A DNA stretch of 9,100 nt from Chloroflexota bacterium (GTDB lineage: Bacteria; Chloroflexota; Anaerolineae; UBA1429), in assembly GCA_014360745.1 (NCBI GenBank), contig JACIWY010000123.1, positions 1-9,100 of the forward strand, in the 5' to 3' direction. The notes below the pieces were generated by a model. The model searched no databases, had not been told where the DNA came from, and saw only the letters and a list, made by a program, of their open reading frames with translations. Below, one piece after another: positions 1 through 5,900 of this stretch. A program made the translations under genes and the position numbers. Each line of letters starts with the position of its first letter. The first letter of the stretch is position 1.

Positions 1-513
1 GGCATCGCCGGCGAGCCAAACGGCCAAAAGGCCGGTTAACAGATTCTGCAAAGAGTGTGGCTCTAGCCTTTCGTCCAGCACGAGGAATCCCAAGCGCGCA
101 TCGCCTCGAGCCGCAGCCCAAAGGTCCAGCGCCTCCACGGCGTTGCGTTGCCCGTGTGGGTGCAAGATCAACAAGCGCACGCCTGCCGCCAGGAGGAGCT
201 CGGCCAACGCATTGCCGCCAAGAGACCATGCATCCGGCGGAATGCTTTCCAGAACAAATGCGGGCCCTACGTCGGAGAGGGTTACCGTGGTATCCAGATA
301 AACGATGTCGATATGCGCGCGGCCGGAATCGCTCAAGCGGGCTTGCAGCGTTTCCACGCGCGGCGGCCAGAGGCACTCGACCTCGACGCGCTCTCCTTGT
401 GCTTCGAAGGCTGCATAAACCGCCTCGATGGTGGCCCGTGAGGGCACCGGGCGCACGGCCCCCGGCCGTGGGGCAACGATCAAGATGCGTAGGGGCGCGA
501 TCAGCTCTTCCAC
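1..513 (-). CDS. CHAT-like (caspase-fold) domain protein, N-terminal part, cut by window edge
   Basis: The frame is open from a GTG at 513 to the left edge (171 codons, no stop), so the C-terminus lies outside the window. The start is chosen because GGGAGG lies 6 bases upstream of the GTG. The layout resembles the start of CHAT-domain proteins: strand LRILIVAPRP (residues 8-17), an R-x4-AV helix (26-36), VEVECLWPP (43-51), a second strand HIDIVYLD (67-74), then the helix-strand unit ALAELLLAAGVRLLILHPHG (102-121). In active CHAT proteases the second strand leads to a catalytic His (GHG) and the later one to a Cys (LNACQSA). Here these places hold LDTT and LHPHGQ, and the only Cys in the segment is C47. 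This suggests a non-catalytic, divergent CHAT fold. It has its own promoter and follows a HEPN-like gene on the same strand. The fold assignment is pattern-based; a general Rossmann-like fold is the alternative. Confidence 0.6.
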   Translation of the reverse strand, partial: MEELIAPLRILIVAPRPGAVRPVPSRATIEAVYAAFEAQGERVEVECLWPPRVETLQARLSDSGRAHIDIVYLDTTVTLSDVGPAFVLESIPPDAWSLGGNALAELLLAAGVRLLILHPHGQRNAVEALDLWAAARGDARLGFLVLDERLEPHSLQNLLTGLLAVWLAGDA

Positions 514-574
514 AACAAGCCTCCCTGGTCTAACAAAAGGTGGCGGCAGATCCGGCGCGCCTGGCTAACACTTG

Positions 575-646
575 CCAAGCGCAGATCGTCGAACGGCGCT
601 TGGTCATTATATCCAAGAATCAGGATGATGATAAGTATCTGCTTGG
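575..646. promoter_or_regulatory. Cluster of CCAAG/CTTGG half-sites around the promoter (possible operator)
   Basis: Four half-sites alternate in orientation: CCAAG 575-579, CTTGG 599-603, CCAAG 613-617, CTTGG 642-646. The first two belong to a perfect 8-bp inverted repeat CCAAGCGC (575-582) and GCGCTTGG (596-603), separated by 13 bases and overlapping the predicted start site. The second and third flank the -10 box. This would suit a dimeric repressor. It could also form a hairpin in the leader RNA, or be chance. No regulator gene is visible nearby. Confidence 0.35.
606..634 (-). promoter_or_regulatory. Sigma70-type promoter for the CHAT-like gene
   Basis: On the minus strand TTATCA (629-634, four of six matches to TTGACA) is followed after exactly 17 bases by a perfect TATAAT (606-611). 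Transcription would start near 599 and give a leader of about 85 bases before the GTG at 513. It lies just past the stop of the HEPN-like gene, so the CHAT-like gene can be expressed alone. Confidence 0.6.
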
Positions 647-655
647 CGCTCCGTT

Positions 656-1666
656 TCAGCGATTGCGACGACGCACCAAATGGAGCCAACGCAACAAGTC
701 GCGGCCTACTTGGAGAGCGAACTCGGCATCCTGAGTCGTTGGTTCTTTGCCCCGATGCACAATATCGTTGCGTAGATCGTTCAGGCGGTTAAAAGCCCGC
801 CACAGATCGCGTTGGTCGCGCTTCAGGCTAAAGCCGGTGTGTTGTCGCAACAACACGTCGAGCTTGGAGGTCAAGCTGCGCGTTGAAAGCACAAAGTCGA
901 TCCTATCATCCGGGTATCCCTGACGAAGCATACCTCGGGTAAGCAAAGCCGAGGCGGCCGCCTCGATGGCTGTGTGACAGGTGGCGATGGCCTGTCTGGG
1001 GAAGCGCTGTGCCAGCGCGCGCTCCGCCTCGATCAAGAGGTCTTCGGCCAGCCCCACCGGCTCCTCGTTGGCCAAAATCTCCGTCAGCTCTTGGTACCAG
1101 GCGTCATCGTATTGCAATAGGTCAAAGGTCTCGGCCTGTTCCGCCTCTTCGCGAATGAGCTGGGTTTGCAGAGGGTCCTCGATAAGGATCGTGCCGTCTT
1201 CTCGTCGCACGGTCAGGTCAATATCGTCGCGCCGCAGGTCGAACACATGATAAAGCTTGGCCTTGCGTCGCACGGCAGCGATCAAGTTGTTAAAGGCGGC
1301 CAATGCCCGTTCCCCAAAGGCTTGGCGCCGCCGATCGAGCTCGCGTTCGTCGTCGAGGATGGATTCGGAAGGCAAGGGCTCCACCACGGTGGCGCAGGAA
1401 TTGATAGAGCCCAACGAGGCTACATGACGCCCGAATACGACGCGCAATACAAAGGGATGGTCATACCAAGTGTAAGAGGTAAAGCCCTCGCCCTGGCCCC
1501 GCTTGGGAATAGACTGGGCGAGCTCGGGGCGCGGAGATATGGACAAAAAGGGGTTAAATTGCAATTCAGATACATGAACGGCCACGACGCCAGAAAAAGT
1601 CTGTATTTCATACACCCCGCCACGTAACCCAAAAGGCAGGCTGGCAAAGGCAACTAGGGTGGCCAT
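656..1666 (-). CDS. Unknown protein with HEPN-like C-terminal domain
   Basis: This encodes 336 residues. The ATG at 1666 is preferred because GGGAG lies 8 bases upstream. An in-frame ATG at 1741 would add 25 residues but has only a distant GGAG (13 bases). Residues 1-100 are beta-rich and unrecognised. Residues 103-135 and 165-220 are charged and helical. The C-terminal 205-336 region is all-helical, with a helix AIATCHTAIEAAASALL (226-242) and the motif LRNDIVH at 298-304. R299-N300-x3-H304 matches the R-x4-6-H signature of HEPN domains, which in many toxins and defence proteins form an RNase site, and in others act only as a dimerisation or binding module. No signal peptide is convincing; the hydrophobic start (VAFASLPFG) is short. 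The nearest gene downstream is the CHAT-like one, 142 bases away with its own promoter. Function is unknown; the HEPN call is moderately supported. Confidence 0.7.
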   Translation of the reverse strand: MATLVAFASLPFGLRGGVYEIQTFSGVVAVHVSELQFNPFLSISPRPELAQSIPKRGQGEGFTSYTWYDHPFVLRVVFGRHVASLGSINSCATVVEPLPSESILDDERELDRRRQAFGERALAAFNNLIAAVRRKAKLYHVFDLRRDDIDLTVRREDGTILIEDPLQTQLIREEAEQAETFDLLQYDDAWYQELTEILANEEPVGLAEDLLIEAERALAQRFPRQAIATCHTAIEAAASALLTRGMLRQGYPDDRIDFVLSTRSLTSKLDVLLRQHTGFSLKRDQRDLWRAFNRLNDLRNDIVHRGKEPTTQDAEFALQVGRDLLRWLHLVRRRNR

Positions 1667-1731
1667 GACACATACTCCCAATTTTATCTCGAATCGCTGT
1701 AAGGACGCATATCGTCGAGAACACTTGCCAT

Positions 1732-1743
1732 TATTGGCCAATA
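1732..1743. promoter_or_regulatory. 12-bp perfect palindrome TATTGGCCAATA (possible operator)
   Basis: TATTGGCCAATA is its own reverse complement and lies about 20 bases downstream of the predicted transcription start of the HEPN-like gene, where a repressor could block transcription. No second copy was noticed in the window. Confidence 0.3.
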
Positions 1744-1767
1744 GCTCCTGGCGATACTTGTCATCGG

Positions 1768-1797
1768 ATTATAGCCGGACGCTTGTCCTCTCTGCAA
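1768..1797 (-). promoter_or_regulatory. Probable promoter of the HEPN-like gene
   Basis: On the minus strand a perfect TATAAT (1768-1773) follows a weak -35, TTGCAG (1792-1797, three of six matches), after 18 bases. The start would fall near 1761, giving a leader of about 95 bases to the ATG at 1666, or about 20 bases if the ATG at 1741 is used. Confidence 0.5.
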
Positions 1798-2013
1798 ATA
1801 TAGGGAGCATGGTATGGTAAGCGCCGAATCGGAGTGGAAGCGAGGCAGAGCCTCACCCCCCGATTAAGCAGCCATTGCATCGGGCAAAGGCGGCCTTTCT
1901 CGTTGATCGAGTTCGTCGCCTTGGGACCTCACTTGAGGGATCTATGGGATGTGCTGTTGAGCCGGTGGGGAAGGAGGCTCTCGGACCCGCCTTTGGCCTG
2001 CAACCCTTGTCCT
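1798..2013. other. Gene-free stretch between the glutamate synthase operon and the HEPN-like promoter
   Basis: I see no credible gene here; the open frames on both strands have non-protein-like composition and no ribosome binding site. It should hold the end of the glt transcript. The only compact hairpin is a 7-bp stem, 1840-1846 with 1850-1856 and a 3-base loop (one G-T pair), without a T run on either side. Termination may therefore be factor-dependent. Confidence 0.5.
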
Positions 2014-2841
2014 CTAATATGCGTACAATCGCCCATACGGCCGCTTGGTCAGAGGTAAGAGTTTGATCCACTCCGAGCCCACAGGGGGGGCCAAAAGATC
2101 ATCGGCATCCGTATGAAAATGGGCGGCATACTCACCCACCAGATTGCTCAATAAGGTCATGTCAACCTCTTCCGGATGGCGGATGCCGATCTCTTTGCCC
2201 AAGAGCGACCGTTTCACCGGGCCGCGGATATAGATGACCCCACCGTGCATGCCGGTGCCCACATAATGAGAGGGATGCATCTCGCCCGGTTCAAGATTGG
2301 CGCCCAGCACCACCAGGATGCCACCGGCCATGTATTCGCCCAAGAAGTGCTGCGCCGTGCCGCCGATGACGATGACCGGCCGGGTATCGCCGTATTCTTT
2401 CATATGGATGCCGACGCGATAACCGACGTTGTCGCGCACGAATATTTTGCCGCCGCGCATCGAGTGCCCCAGGATATCCCCGGCCGAGCCATGAATGATG
2501 ATAGTGCCGTTGTTCATCGTGTTGCCGCAACCATCTTGGGCGTTGTTGAATACCTCAATGCGCGGGCCATCCATAAAAGCGCCCAGGTCATTGCCCGGTA
2601 CGCCATCTATGAGGACGCGAACCCGCTTGCGCAGGTTGGTGCCCAGATATCGTTGCCCGTTAACGCCGCGCAACACGATCGTCTCGATGCCGCTTTCCGC
2701 CAGCTCCCAGAGGCGATGGTTTACCTCACGATAGGGCATGCCTTGTACATCAAGGGTGACACAGGCCGACGGACTCTTTTCGACGAGAGCTGCAAGTGGC
2801 CCAGGAGTTGGCCTTGGCCAAGGGCGCGCCTTTTCAGACAT
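2014..2841 (-). CDS. Glutamate synthase GXGXG-domain subunit (C-terminal domain of GltB as a separate protein)
   Basis: This encodes 275 residues. The ATG at 2841 has AGGAGG 6 bases upstream and overlaps the stop of the amidotransferase gene by 8 bases, which implies translational coupling. Residues about 75-205 carry the regular glycine pattern of the GXGXG right-handed beta-helix: GNDLGAFM (83-90), GCGNTMNNGTIIIHGSAGD (104-122), GHSMRGGKIFVRDNVG (125-140), GEYMAGGILVVLG (168-180), GTGMHGGVIYIRG (195-207). The first 30 residues are Pro/Ala-rich and probably flexible; the last 70 form a short helical cap. The domain binds no cofactor. In fused GltB it is a structural scaffold beside the amidotransferase and FMN domains. 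It is the last gene of the operon. Related beta-helix subunits occur in formylmethanofuran dehydrogenase and N-methylglutamate synthase, but the neighbours favour glutamate synthase. Confidence 0.92.
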   Translation of the reverse strand: MSEKARPWPRPTPGPLAALVEKSPSACVTLDVQGMPYREVNHRLWELAESGIETIVLRGVNGQRYLGTNLRKRVRVLIDGVPGNDLGAFMDGPRIEVFNNAQDGCGNTMNNGTIIIHGSAGDILGHSMRGGKIFVRDNVGYRVGIHMKEYGDTRPVIVIGGTAQHFLGEYMAGGILVVLGANLEPGEMHPSHYVGTGMHGGVIYIRGPVKRSLLGKEIGIRHPEEVDMTLLSNLVGEYAAHFHTDADDLLAPPVGSEWIKLLPLTKRPYGRLYAY

Positions 2842-4030
2842 AATCCACCTCCTCGGCCAATTCTCCCAGCGCACCGAGGCCCGGCACCACCAGGGACTGT
2901 TTGATCGTTGGGCGGATCTTGGCTGGTGCAACGGGCTGTTCGCCGAGCCGGCCGATGACGGCCTCGCCACCTAGGGGTGTCCATGTGTACTCGATGTCGG
3001 GCTCCACAAGGTGAATGGCGGCCAACTCTGACGAGACATACAGAATATTGCCCTTGATGCCGGCAGTCAGCGGGCGCAAGCGGATGCGATCGCCCAGACC
3101 GATCATCTCGCCGCTGCGGGCGATGATAACGGTAAACGGGCCGTTGAGCAGCAACGAGCCATACGTTTGGCGAATAGCGCGCAACAGGCGTTGCTTTTTC
3201 TCCGGCATCCCGGCTATTTCGTCCCAGAGCGGGCCGGCAAAGACCAGCGCGGCCATCTCCGGTGGCAGCTTGTGGCGGCGCATAATCAGATCGGAGGCGT
3301 AGGCAATCACTTCGGTATCGGTCTGCATGGTGCACAGATAGCCGTGCATCTCCAGATAGCGTCGGTTTATGCCGTAAGAAGAGATCTCGCCGTTATGCAC
3401 TACCGACCAATCTAAAAGGCCGAAGGGATGGGCGCCGCCCCACCAACCGGGCGTGTTAGTGGGGAAACGGGTGTGGGTGGTCCACAAATAGGCCGTGTAT
3501 TCGTGGATGCGATAGAACTCGGCAATTTGTTCGGGATGCCCTACCCCCTTAAAGATGCCCATGTTCTTGCCGCTGGAAAAGACAAAGGCGCCTTCGAGGG
3601 CGGAGTTGATGCGCATCACCTCGTGGACGATATAATCCTCTTCGTCGCGGCCGGCCATGTGTGAACTTTGGGGAAAGAGAAAGTAACGCCATACCACTGG
3701 CGCGTCAAGGATGCCCTTGACCGCGCGGCTGGGGATCGGTTCGTCGTGGACGACGGCAAAGTGGCGCCGCAAATAATCGTCCAGCTCGGTGCGCGACGCC
3801 GAGTCGCGGCACATGACATGGAAGCAATAGTGGTCGGCGAACTCTGGGTAGAGGCCATAGGCTGCATAACCGGCACCCAGGCCGTTGCCCCGCTCTTTCA
3901 TATTGGTCAGAGCGGTGATGGCGATATCGCCCCCATGCAATGTACCCGTGGTGTCAATGAAACCGAATAGGCCGCAAGCGTCATAGACCTTGTCGTCGCC
4001 GTAACGATTTTCTTGTGTGGCCCATGCCAT
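2834..4030 (-). CDS. Glutamate synthase glutamine amidotransferase subunit (class II GATase)
   Basis: This encodes 398 residues. The ATG at 4030 has AGAGGA 8 bases upstream. It hydrolyses glutamine to glutamate and ammonia, which is passed to the FMN subunit. The Ntn-hydrolase nucleophile is C19 in YDACGLFGF (16-24). The 18 residues before it would be a propeptide removed to free the Cys amino group. Other class II motifs are HTRFPTNT (186-193, substrate-binding Arg188) and VVHNGEIS (210-217, oxyanion-hole Asn213-Gly214). An inserted segment around residues 80-160 matches the long form seen in split glutamate synthases rather than the compact PurF domain. It lies 68 bases after the oxidoreductase gene and overlaps the GXGXG gene by 8 bases. 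The 68-base spacer contains two GGCGCC palindromes that could pair imperfectly. MgsA-type subunits of N-methylglutamate synthase are the main alternative. Confidence 0.92.
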   Translation of the reverse strand: MAWATQENRYGDDKVYDACGLFGFIDTTGTLHGGDIAITALTNMKERGNGLGAGYAAYGLYPEFADHYCFHVMCRDSASRTELDDYLRRHFAVVHDEPIPSRAVKGILDAPVVWRYFLFPQSSHMAGRDEEDYIVHEVMRINSALEGAFVFSSGKNMGIFKGVGHPEQIAEFYRIHEYTAYLWTTHTRFPTNTPGWWGGAHPFGLLDWSVVHNGEISSYGINRRYLEMHGYLCTMQTDTEVIAYASDLIMRRHKLPPEMAALVFAGPLWDEIAGMPEKKQRLLRAIRQTYGSLLLNGPFTVIIARSGEMIGLGDRIRLRPLTAGIKGNILYVSSELAAIHLVEPDIEYTWTPLGGEAVIGRLGEQPVAPAKIRPTIKQSLVVPGLGALGELAEEVDYV

Positions 4031-4098
4031 AGTCGTTGTCCTCTTTCTGGGTGGACGGCGCCGGCCTGTAAACGGGCAAGTGCCAGGCGCCTTATGTC

Positions 4099-5379
4099 CT
4101 ACACCTCGATGCCCATACCGGTGACGACGTGTTTGCGATAGTTGTCAGGCAGCGAGAGAAGGCTCAAGCGTTCGTGCAACAAGCTCTTGCGCGTATCTCC
4201 TAAAGGAATTTTGTTGCGGATCAGGCCGGTGTAGATGCCCGCCCGATTGATATTGCGCACCAGGATGACGCCGACGAGGAGATTGTCTTTGACGACCAGG
4301 CGGCGATAGGTAAGCTCGCGCTCGTTCAACTCGCTGAGCACCTCATAGCCCTCTTTTTCTGTGGCGTTGGCGTTGCCGATGGTCATCGCCGGCACGCCCA
4401 GGGCTTCGATCGTGTTCATGGCCACGCCGCCGCGGTCGGCGCGCGCGACACCGACGATATGAGCGCCGCCGATAGCCCCCTGGCGGTAGGCGTTGGGCCA
4501 AATGGCCACGGTGCGATTCATGTCCACTACCAAGTCATAGGCCTCAGCTACGTCGCCAGCGGCATAAATGTCAGGTTCAGAAGTGCGCATATACTCGTCT
4601 ACCACAATGCCACGGTTCACTTGGATGCCGGCCTCCTGGGCAATGCGTACATTGGGGCGCACCCCGATGCCCAAGATGAGCAAGTCACAGGGCAAGACGC
4701 GGCCGTCTTTGAGCTCCACCGAGGCAACGTGCCCTTGCTCGCTGAGCACCTTGGTCACCGTGTTCTCTGTATAGACGTCGACGCCGCCCTGACGAAAGAT
4801 ATTGGCCACCATGTTCGAGGCGATCTCATCAAAGCTGGCGCTGAGGATGCGCGGGGCCAACTCGACCATGGTGACATGTAAACCGCACGCCACGAGAGCG
4901 TCGGTGGCTTTGATACCGATCATGCCCCCACCCACGACGACCACATCGCGAACCGGCCGGCTCTGCATATATTCGAGGATGCCCCTGACATCGGCCAGCC
5001 TGGTGAAGGTGAACACGCCGGGAGTATCGATCCCCGGCACAGGGGGGACGATAGGCATACCGCCGGTGCAGATCAACAGCTTATCATAGGCATATGTTTC
5101 GCCCAGGGCGGTGCGCACTCGGTGCGCTTGGGGTTCGATGGCCACCACCTCGCTATTGAGCACCGCGTTGACGCCGTGCTGGGTATAGAAATCGGCATGG
5201 CGATATGCCAACCGTGCTTCATCGATCTCGCCGCTCAGATAGTGAGACAAGAGCGGACGCGAATAGATCAAGCTGGGTTCTGCCGTGATCAGGAGAATCT
5301 CGGCAGTTTGATCATGTTGGCGCATTGATTCAATGGCGCCGACGGCCGAGGCCGAATTCCCGATGATGAGTGTGCGCAT
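4099..5379 (-). CDS. FAD-dependent NAD(P)H oxidoreductase, probable electron-input subunit of the glutamate synthase
   Basis: This encodes 426 residues. The ATG at 5379 is chosen because AAGGAG lies 7 bases upstream and the protein then starts directly with the FAD strand MRTLIIG. An upstream in-frame ATG at 5433 would overlap the ferredoxin gene. It is a two-dinucleotide-fold flavoprotein of the class that includes NADH-rubredoxin and nitrite reductase flavin domains. The first Rossmann motif is GNSASA (7-12), with Ser in place of the second Gly. The NAD(P)H motif is VVVVGGGMIG (146-155), ending in E173, which normally favours NADH over NADPH. The second FAD motif is YAAGDVAEA (272-280). Cysteines show no redox-active CxxC pair, so it is not a disulfide reductase. 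A C-terminal extension of about 100 residues follows the FAD domain. It sits 14 bases after the ferredoxin gene and probably passes electrons from NADH to it, taking the role of GltD. The partner is inferred from position. Confidence 0.88.
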   Translation of the reverse strand: MRTLIIGNSASAVGAIESMRQHDQTAEILLITAEPSLIYSRPLLSHYLSGEIDEARLAYRHADFYTQHGVNAVLNSEVVAIEPQAHRVRTALGETYAYDKLLICTGGMPIVPPVPGIDTPGVFTFTRLADVRGILEYMQSRPVRDVVVVGGGMIGIKATDALVACGLHVTMVELAPRILSASFDEIASNMVANIFRQGGVDVYTENTVTKVLSEQGHVASVELKDGRVLPCDLLILGIGVRPNVRIAQEAGIQVNRGIVVDEYMRTSEPDIYAAGDVAEAYDLVVDMNRTVAIWPNAYRQGAIGGAHIVGVARADRGGVAMNTIEALGVPAMTIGNANATEKEGYEVLSELNERELTYRRLVVKDNLLVGVILVRNINRAGIYTGLIRNKIPLGDTRKSLLHERLSLLSLPDNYRKHVVTGMGIEV

Positions 5380-5393
5380 GAGTTCGCTCCTTG

Positions 5394-5837
5394 CTAACCG
5401 ACCTCTTCGTAGGTCAACGCTTCGTTCGGGCAATTAGCCACACAGGCCGGGCGCTCGGAGCCGTAACAGAGGTCGCATTTGGAGGCGATGCCGTGGCCGG
5501 TCAGGTTCTGCTGGATAGCCCCCGCCGGGCAGACCATAATGCACATCCAACAACCCACACAGCGGTTCTCGTCGCAGACGACGGCGCCGGTCTCTTTGTC
5601 GCGGTGCATGGCGCCCGAGATGCAGGCCTCCAAGCAGGCCGGCTCCTGGCATTGGCGACACTGGAGGGCAAAGGATACCGGGCCGCTCTCTTCGAGCGTC
5701 ACTCTCGGCAGAACTCGGTCGCGCTCGACTTTGAACGCCTTGATGATATCGCGCGACGTCGAGTGTTGAACCAGGCAATGCACCTCGCACAGCCCACAGC
5801 CGATGCAGTATTCCTCATGGATGACGATACGTTTCAC
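5394..5837 (-). CDS. Ferredoxin-type subunit with four [4Fe-4S] motifs (HycB/CooF-like)
   Basis: This encodes 147 residues from a GTG at 5837, with GGAG 8 bases upstream; no ATG is available at the right place. Sixteen cysteines form four clusters: C11/14/17/21, C60/63/68/72, C93/96/99/103 and C121/124/132/136. This is the spacing of small electron-transfer subunits such as HycB, CooF and the beta subunit of molybdopterin oxidoreductases. It has no signal peptide or membrane segment, so it should be cytoplasmic. Lying between the FMN subunit (63 bases upstream) and the flavoprotein (14 bases downstream), it most likely carries electrons between them. It could also dock to other redox enzymes; the sequence cannot exclude that. 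Confidence 0.92.
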   Translation of the reverse strand: MKRIVIHEEYCIGCGLCEVHCLVQHSTSRDIIKAFKVERDRVLPRVTLEESGPVSFALQCRQCQEPACLEACISGAMHRDKETGAVVCDENRCVGCWMCIMVCPAGAIQQNLTGHGIASKCDLCYGSERPACVANCPNEALTYEEVG

Positions 5838-5856
5838 GTCTTTTTCTCCAGCCTAG

Positions 5857-5878
5857 AGCCCAAGGCTTGTATTGGGCT
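5857..5878. other. Intercistronic hairpin between FMN subunit and ferredoxin genes
   Basis: A perfect 7-bp inverted repeat, AGCCCAA (5857-5863) and TTGGGCT (5872-5878), with an 8-base loop lies in the 63-base gap. No T run follows on the minus strand, so it is more likely an mRNA processing or stability element, setting subunit ratios, than a terminator. Confidence 0.45.
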
Positions 5879-5900
5879 GCCAACCCGACATCTGGTGGCC

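Noticed and set aside
57..533. Plus-strand open frames at 57-533 and 148-441
   Set aside because: They are antisense to the CHAT-like frame, rich in Arg/Pro, with no ribosome binding site; the minus-strand frame has protein-like composition and a good GTG start.
501..689. Minus-strand 62-codon open frame
   Set aside because: It overlaps the end of the HEPN-like gene, the promoter and the start of the CHAT-like gene, lacks a ribosome binding site and has no recognisable domain.
1840..1856. Hairpin as terminator of the glutamate synthase operon
   Set aside because: The stem is only 7 bp, lies more than 150 bases past the last stop codon and is not followed by T residues on the minus strand.
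2176..2904. Plus-strand 242-codon open frame opposite the GXGXG gene
   Set aside because: It is a shadow caused by GC-rich third-position bias; the minus strand carries an unmistakable glutamate synthase domain.
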